The notes under the pieces are model-generated. The model saw only the letters and a program-made list of their open reading frames with translations, was not told the origin of the DNA and did no database searches. Shown here piece by piece: positions 8,270 through 16,036 of a DNA stretch of 64,000 bases (position 1 is its first letter; each line of letters begins with the position of its first letter). Source of the DNA: Apopatocola sp963618015. Its GTDB lineage: Bacteria; Bacillota; Clostridia; Oscillospirales; Oscillospiraceae. Position numbers and translations under genes: made by a program. The DNA lies in NCBI GenBank assembly GCA_963618015.1, contig CAVEQS010000003.1:42339-106338 (forward strand), read 5' to 3'.

Positions 8270-9280
8270 ATGATTAGAATTGGTATCAGCGGATTCGGAC
8301 GCATCGGCCGTCTGGCGGCCCGCGTGGCTCTTCGCCGCGGCGACATGGAGGTCGTTGCTATCAACGCTCCGGACAAGACTCCTGAGCAGATCGCCTACGT
8401 TTTCTCCCATGACTCCGTCCACGGCAAGTGGGAAGGCACCGTCTCCTACGACGAGCATCACCTGATCGTTGACGGCAAGCCCATCCTGCTCCTCAGCAGC
8501 CGTGACCCCTCCACCCTCGGCTGGGGCGAACTGAATGTTCCCTACGTCGTTGAGTGCACCGGCAAGTTCCTCACCGCCGAGAGCGTGCAGCCCCATCTGG
8601 ACGCCGGCGCGAAGTTCGTGCTGATGAGCGCCCCTGCGAAGGACAAGACCCCGATGTTCGTTTACGGCGTCAACCACAAGACGTTCGATCCCTCTCTCAA
8701 GACCGCTTCCGCCGCTTCCTGCACCACCAACTGCCTCGCCCCCATGGCGAAGGTCCTGCAGGATAACTTTGGCATCGTCGAAGGCCTCATGACGACCGTC
8801 CACGCCGCCACTGCCACGCAGAGCATCGTTGACGAGTACTCCAAGAAGAATTGGCGTCTCGGCCGCAGCACCTACGACAACATCATCCCCTCCACCACCG
8901 GCGCCGCGAAGGCTGTCGGCAAGGTCATCCCCGAGCTGCAGGGCAAGCTGACCGGCATGTCCATGCGTATCCCCGCTCCGGACGGCTCCATCGTTGACCT
9001 GACCGTGTCTCTCGCCAAGGAGACCACCTACGAGGAAGTCTGCGCCGCGATGAAGGCCGCCTGCGAAGGCGAGCTGAAGGACGTCATGGCTTACGAAGAT
9101 CAGCCCATCGTCTCCTCCGACATCATCGGCGAGACCCACTCCAGCATCTTTGACGCGCAGGCCGGCATCGCTCTGAACGGCCACTTCATGAAGCTCTGCG
9201 CCTGGTACGACAACGAGTACGGCTTCACCTGCAACATGATGCGTCTGCTCGCTCACATCGCCTCCGTCCGCGGCGAGTAA
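8270..9280 (+). CDS. gap: Glyceraldehyde-3-phosphate dehydrogenase, type I
   Basis: The 336-residue glycolytic enzyme converts glyceraldehyde 3-phosphate, NAD and phosphate to 1,3-bisphosphoglycerate. The N-terminal Rossmann motif is GISGFGRIGR. The catalytic Cys lies in SAASCTTNCLAP with its partner His in TVHAATATQS, and the C-terminal WYDNEYGF is canonical. ACAGGAGG precedes the ATG at 8270. The codon choice (almost only C- or G-ended, few rare codons) is more biased than the neighbours, as expected for a highly expressed gene. It stands alone with its own promoter and a downstream hairpin. Confidence 0.97.
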   Translation: MIRIGISGFGRIGRLAARVALRRGDMEVVAINAPDKTPEQIAYVFSHDSVHGKWEGTVSYDEHHLIVDGKPILLLSSRDPSTLGWGELNVPYVVECTGKFLTAESVQPHLDAGAKFVLMSAPAKDKTPMFVYGVNHKTFDPSLKTASAASCTTNCLAPMAKVLQDNFGIVEGLMTTVHAATATQSIVDEYSKKNWRLGRSTYDNIIPSTTGAAKAVGKVIPELQGKLTGMSMRIPAPDGSIVDLTVSLAKETTYEEVCAAMKAACEGELKDVMAYEDQPIVSSDIIGETHSSIFDAQAGIALNGHFMKLCAWYDNEYGFTCNMMRLLAHIASVRGE

Positions 9281-9312
9281 GTTCCTGAGCGCTTGAATCT
9301 CGGCATAAACCC

Positions 9313-9347
9313 ATGCCCCCATCCTGCCACAAGCAGGACGGGGGCAT
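9313..9347 (+). terminator. Hairpin after gap
   Basis: A 15-bp stem with one mismatch (ATGCCCCCATCCTGC versus GCAGGACGGGGGCAT) and a 5-nt loop lies 32 bp after the GAPDH stop. Only a short T stretch follows. Confidence 0.65.
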
Positions 9348-9353
9348 TTGAGT

Positions 9354-9540
9354 GTGTCAAAAAGTGTTTTTGACACGCTCTCAAACGAGACCCACTGCGT
9401 TGGGCTCTCGTTTGAAAAGGCTGCGGCTCGCCGCAGCGCACTCGCTTCGCTCGCACGTTTGCGAGCCGAAAAGAATTTTCTCCGACGCACATGTCGCCGG
9501 AGAAAATATTCATAACTTTATTTGCGCCTGCGGGCGCAAA
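9354..9540. repeat. Run of six consecutive inverted repeats
   Basis: Within 187 bp there are six separate hairpins. They are 9354-9376 (10-bp stem GTGTCAAAAA), 9381-9415 (TCAAACGAGA plus inner CCCA/TGGG), 9420-9437 (GCTGCGG), 9449-9466 (GCTCGCA), 9476-9506 (TTTTCTCCG) and 9521-9540 (TTTGCGCC). There is no ORF on either strand worth calling. The last hairpin ends 46 bp before the YgjV-like start. The arms differ from one another, so this is not one repeated unit. Confidence 0.8.
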
Positions 9541-9586
9541 CTCTGCGAGGCTTTTTCACCAGTCTGGTTTCTTTGGAGGACTTTGG

Positions 9587-10093
9587 ATGAATAGGATTCT
9601 TCTCGGCAACATCGTTGCGCTCGTCGGCGCGGCCATCATGGTCTCGACCGGCTTTCTGAAAACAAAAAAGCAGATCCTCACCGTGCAGTGCTTTCAGTAC
9701 GGCGTGCTGAGCGCCTCGAACGCCATTCTCGGCGCGTTCACGGGCATCACGGCTAACGTGGTCGGCATCGCGCGCAATCTCTTCTGCATGAAGAAAGACT
9801 TTACCACGCCGTGGAAGCTCGTATTCATTGCCGCGCAGCTCGCGCTGTTCTTCGCCTTCAACGCCGACGGCTGGTTTGGGCTGCTGCCCGCCGCGGCCAC
9901 ATGCGCGTACACGTGGTTCCTTGATCTCAAGGACGAGGTAAAGCTCAAGATCGTTATCATTCTCACGGTGCTCTGCTGGGCTGTCTACGACTTTGTTTTC
10001 AAAAACTATGTGACGTTCGCGTTCGATCTCGGCACGGCGGTGTCCAATCTCATCGGCATCGTCACACTCCGGCGCGCCGCGAAGCGCGGGTAA
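9587..10093 (+). CDS. YgjV-family inner membrane protein
   Basis: The 168-residue polytopic protein has about five or six hydrophobic helices. The N-terminus MNRILLGNIVALVGAAIMVS and the following LKTKKQILTVQCFQYGVLSASNAILGA resemble the Imp-YgjV family (no established function). The start at 9587 follows GGAGGA at 9575-9580; the frame stays open upstream into the hairpin region but without a ribosome site. It is monocistronic, flanked by hairpins on both sides. Confidence 0.75.
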   Translation: MNRILLGNIVALVGAAIMVSTGFLKTKKQILTVQCFQYGVLSASNAILGAFTGITANVVGIARNLFCMKKDFTTPWKLVFIAAQLALFFAFNADGWFGLLPAAATCAYTWFLDLKDEVKLKIVIILTVLCWAVYDFVFKNYVTFAFDLGTAVSNLIGIVTLRRAAKRG

Positions 10094-10157
10094 CGCAAGA
10101 AAATGTGTCAATGCCGACTTCTCATTGACTGCTTCGCTATGTTCGGCATATAAAATT

Positions 10158-10180
10158 GCCTCCCTTTTCTCAAGGGAGGC
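10158..10180. terminator. Bidirectional terminator between ygjV-like and HIT genes
   Basis: A 9-bp stem GCCTCCCTT/AAGGGAGGC with a 5-nt loop is followed by GATTTTTTT on the plus strand. The arm sequence resembles the outer arms of the R-repeat family, but the rest of that element is missing. Confidence 0.8.
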
Positions 10181-10188
10181 GATTTTTT

Positions 10189-10536
10189 TCATGCCATGGT
10201 GTCGTCGAGGCGTTTGCCGCCAAGGATGTGGAAGTGGAGGTGCTTCACGGTCTGCCCGGCGTCGGGACCGACATTGGAGACGATGCGGTAGCCGCCGGTC
10301 AGCTTTTCGCTCTCGGCGATCTTCGCCGCGGCGACGAGGCAGCGCGCCGCAGCCGCGGAGTTTTCCTCCGTCAGCTCCGCCACGGAGCCGATGTGCTCTC
10401 TCGGGACGACAAGAATGTGCGTCGGCGCCTGGGGATTGATGTCGCGGAAGGCATAGACGTGCTCGTCCTCATACACCTTTGTGGAGGGAATCTCACCGGC
10501 GATGATCCGGCAGAAAAGGCAGTCGTTCATAATCAT
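10189..10536 (-). CDS. HIT-family (histidine triad) nucleotide hydrolase
   Basis: The 115-residue protein is of the HINT type, hydrolysing AMP-NH2-like phosphoramidates or aminoacyl-adenylates. The histidine triad is KHLHFHILGG near residue 103. The N-terminus carries the CLFCRIIAGEIPSTKVYED pattern with two zinc-binding-type Cys. It is full length for the family. GGAAAGGAAAA precedes the ATG at 10536; a second in-frame ATG at 10530 is equally usable. It lies just downstream of alaS on the same strand, separated by a hairpin (10556-10584); HINT proteins act on aminoacyl-AMP, which fits that neighbour. Confidence 0.92.
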   Translation of the reverse strand: MIMNDCLFCRIIAGEIPSTKVYEDEHVYAFRDINPQAPTHILVVPREHIGSVAELTEENSAAAARCLVAAAKIAESEKLTGGYRIVSNVGPDAGQTVKHLHFHILGGKRLDDTMA

Positions 10537-10555
10537 TTTTCCTTTCCATGATAGG

Positions 10556-10584
10556 ACAGAAGCCGCCGAAAAGGCGGCTTCTGT
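10556..10584. terminator. Hairpin between alaS and the HIT gene
   Basis: A perfect 12-bp stem (ACAGAAGCCGCC) with loop GAAAA lies nine bases after the alaS stop. A T-run exists only on the plus side, so on the alaS strand it may act as a weak terminator or an mRNA-stabilising structure. Confidence 0.5.
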
Positions 10585-10593
10585 ATTTTTGTG

Positions 10594-13233
10594 TCAGTTC
10601 AGCTTGCTGGCGACGAAATCGTCCACCGTGGCGAGAGCGTCGTCAAGCTTGAGCGTATCGGTGCCGCCGCCCATGGCGGAATCCGGCTTGCCGCCGCCCT
10701 TGCCGCCGCAGATGGCGGTGACGGAGCGGATGATATCGCCCGCGTGGACACCGGCGGCAACCGCCGCCTTGCCGCACACACTGTGGAAGGTGATCTTCCC
10801 GTCGCGCACGGCGGCGAGTACCGCAACGATGCTCTCGTCCTTGTCGCGCAGGAAGTCGCCGATCTTGCGGAGGTTATCCGGCGTATCGACCGGCACAACG
10901 CCGGTGAACACGTGCAGCGAGCCGACCTTCTTGGAGCTGGCGAGGAAGTTTTCGGCGTTGGAGAGCATTTCGCGGCCGCGGAACTTTTCCAGTTCGGAGC
11001 GCAGCTCGCGGATCTCGCTCGTGCGCGCCTCAGCGCGGGTGAGCAGCTCCTCGGGCTTGGCCTTGAGCCGCTCGGAGAGCGTCATGAGCAGGCGGGTGTT
11101 GTTCTCAATGAACTTGAGCGTCTCCTGGCCGGTGATGGCCTCGATACGGCGCACGCCGCTCGCAACGGAGAACTCGCTCACGATGCGCAGCGAGCCGACC
11201 TTCGCGGTATTATCCAGATGCGTGCCGCCGCAGAACTCCACGGAGTAGCCCTCGCCCATATCGACAACGCGGACAACGTCGCCGTACTTTTCGCCGAAGA
11301 GCGCCATCGCGCCGAGACTGCGGGCTTCCGCGATGGGCATTTCCTTCACGGTGATGGGGAAGCCCTCGAGCACGGCTTCGTTCACCATGCGCTCCACGGA
11401 GGCGATCTCCTCGGGCTTCATGGCGGAGAAGTGGGTAAAGTCAAAGCGGAGACGGTCGGGCTCGACGAGCGAGCCGGCCTGATGGACATGGTCGCCGAGA
11501 ACGGTGCGCAGCGCCTTGTGCAGCAGGTGCGTGGCGCTGTGGGCGCGCATGATTGCCTTGCGGCGGCCGGTGTCGACGCAGGCGTTGACCTTATCGCCGA
11601 CGGCGAGATTGCCGGAGACCATCACGCCGTGGTGCAGCACCTTGCCGGCCTTGTTCTTCTGCACATCGTGCACCTCAAAGACGGCGTCCTTGAGAATGAG
11701 CAGGCCGTGGTCGGCGCTCTGGCCGCCCATTTCGGCATAGAACGGCGTTTTGTCGAGAACGATGCTCGCATGCACGCCGGAGCCGACGCGCTCGCGCAGC
11801 TCGTCCTCGGCCACGATGGCGAGGATGGTGCAGTCGTCGTGCAGGCGCTCATAGCCGGTGAACTTGGTGGGGAGATTGTCCAGGCCGAGATCAAGCCCCG
11901 CCCAGGCGGTCTCATCGGAGCTGCGGGCGGCGCGGGCGCGCTCGCGCTGCTCCTTCATGAGAGTCTGGAACGCGGGCTCATCGACCGTCATGCCCTCGTC
12001 GGAGGCCATCTCCTTCGTGAGATCAAGCGGGAAACCGTAGGTGTCGTAGAGCTTGAAGGCATCGGAGCCGGAGAACACGGTCTCGCCCTTTTCCTTGTGG
12101 GAGGCGAGCATACCGGCAAAGATGGCCATGCCGCCGTCGATCGTGCGGGAGAAGTTTTCCTCCTCGGAGCGGATGACGCCGGTGATATACTCCTGGCGCT
12201 CGGAGAGCTCGGGATAAGCGCCGCGGTTTTCGTGGATGACGGTGTCGCAGACCTTATAGAGGAACGGCTCCTTCACGCCGAGCAGACGCCCGTGGCGGGC
12301 GGCGCGGCGGAGCAGGCGGCGCAGCACGTAGCCGCGGCCCTCGTTGGAGGGGAGAACACCGTCGCAGATCATGAACGTGGACGAACGGATGTGGTCGGTG
12401 ATGATACGCAGGGACACGTCCTTCGCGTTCGTCTCGCCGTAGTGCGCGCCGGTGATCTCGCTCACCTTGTGGGTGATGTTCATGACGGTATCCACGTCGA
12501 AGAGGGAGTTCACGTCCTGGCAGACGACCGCGAGACGCTCAAGACCCATACCGGTATCGATATTCTTCTGGGCGAGCTCGGTGTAGTTGCCCTGACCGTC
12601 GTTGTTGAACTGGGAGAACACGATGTTCCAGATCTCGATATACCGGTCGCAGTCGCAGCCCACGGTGCAGCCGGGCTTGCCGCAGCCATACTTCTCGCCG
12701 CGGTCGTAGTAGATCTCGGAGCAGGGGCCGCACGGGCCGCTGCCGTGCTCCCAGAAGTTGTCTTCCTTGCCGAAGCGGAAAATACGCTCCGGGGCGATGC
12801 CGATCTCGTCGTGCCAGATGTTCCAGGCCTCGTCGTCATCGAGATAGACGCTCGGATACAGGCGATTGGGATCGATGCCGACCCAGTCGGGGGAGGTCAG
12901 AAATTCCCACGCCCAATGGATGGCTTCGCGCTTGAAGTAATCGCCGAAGGAGAAGTTGCCGAGCATTTCAAAATACGTGCCGTGGCGCGCCGTTTTGCCG
13001 ATGTTCTCGATGTCCGGCGTGCGGATGCACTTCTGGCAGGTCGTCACGCGGTGGCGCGGCGGCTCCTCTTCCCCGGTGAACCACGTTTTCATGGGGCTCA
13101 TGCCGGCGTTGATGAGCAGAAGCGAGGGGTCGTTGCGGGGGATCAGCGAAAAGCTGGGCAGACGCAGATGACCTTTTGTCTCAAAGAAGGAGAGATACAT
13201 CTCCCGCAGCTCATTGAGTCCGAAATTTTTCAT
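10594..13233 (-). CDS. alaS: Alanyl-tRNA synthetase
   Basis: The 879-residue class II synthetase attaches Ala to tRNA-Ala and clears mischarged Ser/Gly. The N-terminal catalytic core begins FGLNELREMYLSFFETKGH. The editing domain has HSATHLLHKAL (HxxxH) and CGGTHLDNT, and the C-Ala domain ends with GGKGGGKPDSAMGGG. The ATG at 13233 follows GGAGG; the longer frame upstream would run through the T-box. Expression is controlled by the T-box leader at 13245-13482. Confidence 0.97.
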   Translation of the reverse strand: MKNFGLNELREMYLSFFETKGHLRLPSFSLIPRNDPSLLLINAGMSPMKTWFTGEEEPPRHRVTTCQKCIRTPDIENIGKTARHGTYFEMLGNFSFGDYFKREAIHWAWEFLTSPDWVGIDPNRLYPSVYLDDDEAWNIWHDEIGIAPERIFRFGKEDNFWEHGSGPCGPCSEIYYDRGEKYGCGKPGCTVGCDCDRYIEIWNIVFSQFNNDGQGNYTELAQKNIDTGMGLERLAVVCQDVNSLFDVDTVMNITHKVSEITGAHYGETNAKDVSLRIITDHIRSSTFMICDGVLPSNEGRGYVLRRLLRRAARHGRLLGVKEPFLYKVCDTVIHENRGAYPELSERQEYITGVIRSEEENFSRTIDGGMAIFAGMLASHKEKGETVFSGSDAFKLYDTYGFPLDLTKEMASDEGMTVDEPAFQTLMKEQRERARAARSSDETAWAGLDLGLDNLPTKFTGYERLHDDCTILAIVAEDELRERVGSGVHASIVLDKTPFYAEMGGQSADHGLLILKDAVFEVHDVQKNKAGKVLHHGVMVSGNLAVGDKVNACVDTGRRKAIMRAHSATHLLHKALRTVLGDHVHQAGSLVEPDRLRFDFTHFSAMKPEEIASVERMVNEAVLEGFPITVKEMPIAEARSLGAMALFGEKYGDVVRVVDMGEGYSVEFCGGTHLDNTAKVGSLRIVSEFSVASGVRRIEAITGQETLKFIENNTRLLMTLSERLKAKPEELLTRAEARTSEIRELRSELEKFRGREMLSNAENFLASSKKVGSLHVFTGVVPVDTPDNLRKIGDFLRDKDESIVAVLAAVRDGKITFHSVCGKAAVAAGVHAGDIIRSVTAICGGKGGGKPDSAMGGGTDTLKLDDALATVDDFVASKLN

Positions 13234-13244
13234 ACTAACCTCCA

Positions 13245-13482
13245 AAAACAAATACACCCCGCCCCTGAAATACAGGGGCGGGGAAAAACATTCCACGCGG
13301 TACCACCCTGATTGCGGTTCTTCGGAACCGTATCTCGTGCGCCCGATAACGGAGGCGGACCGCCGCGCTCTTCGCGCGAAGGCTCAAAAGTGGCTGCCGC
13401 GGCGCCGGACGAGGGGCTTTCAGCCTCCCCCTCTCTCTGTAGACCGTATCAGCGCGGCTTGCTTCGTCATAGCCCAAAAATC
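13245..13482 (-). ncRNA. T-box riboswitch of alaS
   Basis: The minus-strand leader contains the T-box core GGTGGTACCGCG (TGGTACCGCG at 13296-13305), which pairs with the NCCA end of uncharged tRNA. Upstream is a structured stem I region with an AGAGAG element (about 13435-13441) and a GGCTGAAAGCC hairpin. Downstream is a terminator of 11-bp stem CCCCGCCCCTG (13257-13283) followed by TGTATTTG. It should respond to uncharged tRNA-Ala. I did not assign the specifier codon with confidence. Confidence 0.92.
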
Positions 13483-13488
13483 TTATAC

Positions 13489-13516
13489 ATTTTATCACGA
13501 AATATCCGCTTGTCAA
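13489..13516 (-). promoter_or_regulatory. Promoter of the alaS T-box transcript
   Basis: On the minus strand TTGACA (13511-13516), 16 bp, TAAAAT (13489-13494); transcription would start near 13482, at the beginning of the T-box. Confidence 0.8.
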
Positions 13517-13652
13517 CCGGGTAAATGACTCTTTCCGGCGCTTTTTCCGCGGCGGGAAAACATACTACTTGCTATCAATGCGCAAAAGTGTTACCTTTAT
13601 AAAGGGTTTTTATGCCTCTGATACGTCTATACTATCCCGGGGAGGGGAAAAA

Positions 13653-14483
13653 ATGCCCGGCTGCGATCACGGACTCGTTTCCGTTCTCATGAGCGTATAT
13701 AACGGCGCTTCCACGCTGGAAAAGGCAGCGGCGTCCGTTATGGCGCAGACGTACCGCGATCTGGAGCTCATCCTCTGCGACGATGCCTCCACGGACGATA
13801 CCTGGCGCATCATGCAGCGCATCGCACTCTCGGACGCGCGCGTCACGATCTTTCAAAATGAGACGAATCTCGGTCTCGGCGCTTCGCTCAACGAGTGCCT
13901 TTCGCGCGCGAAGGGCGAATTTATCGCCCGGCAGGACGCCGACGATGTCTCCGACCCCGACCGGATCGAGCGGACAATGGACTTTCTGCTCTCGTCCGGC
14001 GCGCCCTACGCCGCGTGCGGCGTGCGCGTTTTCGATGATTCCGGCGTATGGAGCACGCGGCAGTATCCGCAGAAGATCACAAAGCACATCATCGCGCAGA
14101 AGAACCCCTTCTTCCACCCGACGATGATCTTCCGCCGCGCGGTGATCGAAAGCGTGAACGGTTACCGTGTATCACCGGAAACGCGCCGCACGGAAGACTA
14201 CGATCTCGTCATGCGGCTGGCCGCCAACGGCGTGATCGGGGAGAATTTACAGGAGGTCCTCTACTCGGTATATGAACCGCAGGAGGCCTATCTCCGTCAC
14301 AATGCAAAAACCCGCATTTACGAAGTGCGCGTCCGCGCACGCGGGCTGCGCGCGATGGGATCCCCCGTCTCGGATTACATTTATCTTGTCAAACCGCTCA
14401 TCATGGCGTGCGTTCCGCGCGGCATGATGCGCTCGGTAAAGCGGCTGCAATGGAAACGGCAGAGCCGCGCCGGAAAAAAGTGA
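13653..14483 (+). CDS. Family 2 glycosyltransferase
   Basis: The 276-residue protein has a GT-A fold. It opens with VSVLMSVYNGASTLEKAAASV, then DDASTDDTW and QDADDVSDPDR, which supplies the DxD metal/nucleotide-sugar site. EDYDLVMRL supplies the ED acid-base region. It should move one sugar from an NDP-sugar onto a glycan or lipid carrier in the cytoplasm. The start at 13653 follows GGGGAGGGG. First gene of the surface-glycan locus; the ABC exporter begins 13 bp downstream, so it is co-transcribed. Confidence 0.9.
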   Translation: MPGCDHGLVSVLMSVYNGASTLEKAAASVMAQTYRDLELILCDDASTDDTWRIMQRIALSDARVTIFQNETNLGLGASLNECLSRAKGEFIARQDADDVSDPDRIERTMDFLLSSGAPYAACGVRVFDDSGVWSTRQYPQKITKHIIAQKNPFFHPTMIFRRAVIESVNGYRVSPETRRTEDYDLVMRLAANGVIGENLQEVLYSVYEPQEAYLRHNAKTRIYEVRVRARGLRAMGSPVSDYIYLVKPLIMACVPRGMMRSVKRLQWKRQSRAGKK

Positions 14484-14496
14484 GGAATACCGGATC

Positions 14497-15294
14497 ATGG
14501 CATTCAACAAAAGCTACGTAAAAGAAAAAATGGAGGGCTTTCGCCGGTTCACGCCGCTGCTGCGCGAGCTGGTCGTGCGCGATATCAAGGTGCGCTACCG
14601 CCATTCCGCGCTGGGGCTCGTGTGGACGGTGCTCAACCCGTTGCTGATGATGGTCGTCATCACGATCGTCTTTTCCACGGTTTTCAAGCAGAACATCCCG
14701 AATTTCCCGATTTACTATCTCGCGGGCTCGCTCATTTTCTCGTTCAATTCGGAATCGACGACGACCGCGCTCAGCTCCATTTACTCCAACGCCTCGCTCA
14801 TCAAAAAGGTCTATATCCCAAAGTACCTTTTCCCGCTCTCCAATGTGCTCTCGGGGCTCGTGAATCTCGGATTTTCGCTCATTGCGATGTTCATCGTGAT
14901 GCTCGTCACCGGTGCGCCGTTCCATGCAACGCTCCTTCTGCTGCCGATCCCCATTTTCTATACATTTCTCTTCTCCGCCGGGCTCGGCATTCTGCTCTCG
15001 GCCATCACGGTCTTCTTTCGCGACATTGCGCATTTCTACAGCGTGTTCATCCTCGCATGGACCTACTTCACCCCCATCTTCTACCCCGTGGAGATCCTGC
15101 CGGACGCCGCGATGAAGCTCATGCAGCTCAACCCGATGTATCATCTCGTTGCCTACATGCGCTCGCTCGTGCTCTACGGCGTGTTTCCCAGCCTGCAGGA
15201 GAACCTTCTCTGCCTGTGTCTCGGGCTTCTGATGCTCGCGCTGGGGCTTTTCGTATTTTATAAAAAGCAGGACAAGTTTGTCCTGTATGTCTGA
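14497..15294 (+). CDS. Polysaccharide/teichoic-type ABC exporter, permease subunit
   Basis: The 265-residue ABC-2 permease has six membrane segments after an amphipathic N-terminus. LVVRDIKVRYRHSALGLVWT is the hallmark of the Wzm/TagG family, which flips undecaprenyl-linked glycans across the membrane. FTPIFYPVEILP near residue 190 is the conserved re-entrant region. Its ATPase partner begins 13 bp after the stop. The cargo is presumably the polymer made by the neighbouring glycosyltransferases. Confidence 0.9.
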   Translation: MAFNKSYVKEKMEGFRRFTPLLRELVVRDIKVRYRHSALGLVWTVLNPLLMMVVITIVFSTVFKQNIPNFPIYYLAGSLIFSFNSESTTTALSSIYSNASLIKKVYIPKYLFPLSNVLSGLVNLGFSLIAMFIVMLVTGAPFHATLLLLPIPIFYTFLFSAGLGILLSAITVFFRDIAHFYSVFILAWTYFTPIFYPVEILPDAAMKLMQLNPMYHLVAYMRSLVLYGVFPSLQENLLCLCLGLLMLALGLFVFYKKQDKFVLYV

Positions 15295-15307
15295 GCGGAG
15301 GTGCGCC

Positions 15308-16036
15308 ATGGGCAGCGTTATCAAAGTCAACGATGTTTCGATGATGTTCAACCTCAGTTCGGAGAAGATCGACAGCATCAAGGAATATTTCATCAAGGCC
15401 GTGCGCCGGGAGCTGCATTTTCAGGAGTTCTGGGCACTGCGGGACATATCGTTCACGCTGGAAAAGGGCGATTCTCTCGGCATCGTCGGGCTGAACGGCT
15501 CTGGCAAGAGCACGCTTTTGAAGATCGTCTCCGGCATTTTGAAGCCGACGAAGGGCAGCGTGGAGACCTGCGGCAGCATTGCCCCTCTCATCGAGCTCGG
15601 CGCAGGGTTTGACGCCAACCTCTCCGCGCGCGAGAACATCTATCTCAACGGCGCGATCCTCGGCTACAGCCGCTCGTATATGGCCGAGCGGTTCGACGAG
15701 ATCATTGAATTTGCCGAATTGCAGGATTTCGTGGACACCGCCGTAAAAAACTACTCCTCCGGCATGGTGGCGCGCCTCGGCTTTGCCATCGCGACGATGA
15801 ACGTGCCGGACATTCTCATCATCGATGAGATCCTCGCCGTCGGCGACTACAAGTTTCAGGAAAAGAGCTTTGCCCGTATGCAGGAGATGATCGCCTCCGG
15901 CGCGACGGTCGTTTTCGTCTCCCACTCGATCGAGCAGGTGCGGAAGATCTGCAAAAAGGCGCTCTGGCTCGAGCATGGCCAGATGCGCATGCTTGGCGAC
16001 GTGGAAGCCGTGTGCGGGGAGTATATGCGCTCATGA
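15308..16036 (+). CDS. Polysaccharide ABC exporter, ATPase subunit
   Basis: The 242-residue ATPase has Walker A GLNGSGKST, signature NYSSGMVARLGFA and Walker B ILIIDEIL followed by AVGD. The sequence EKIDSIKEYFIKAVRRELHFQEFWALRDISF before Walker A is the Wzt/TagH-type insertion. It stops after the nucleotide-binding domain, so it lacks the C-terminal carbohydrate-binding domain of long Wzt proteins; export is then not expected to require a modified chain end. The start at 15308 follows GCGGAGG. The stop overlaps the next ATG (ATGA). Confidence 0.9.
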   Translation: MGSVIKVNDVSMMFNLSSEKIDSIKEYFIKAVRRELHFQEFWALRDISFTLEKGDSLGIVGLNGSGKSTLLKIVSGILKPTKGSVETCGSIAPLIELGAGFDANLSARENIYLNGAILGYSRSYMAERFDEIIEFAELQDFVDTAVKNYSSGMVARLGFAIATMNVPDILIIDEILAVGDYKFQEKSFARMQEMIASGATVVFVSHSIEQVRKICKKALWLEHGQMRMLGDVEAVCGEYMRS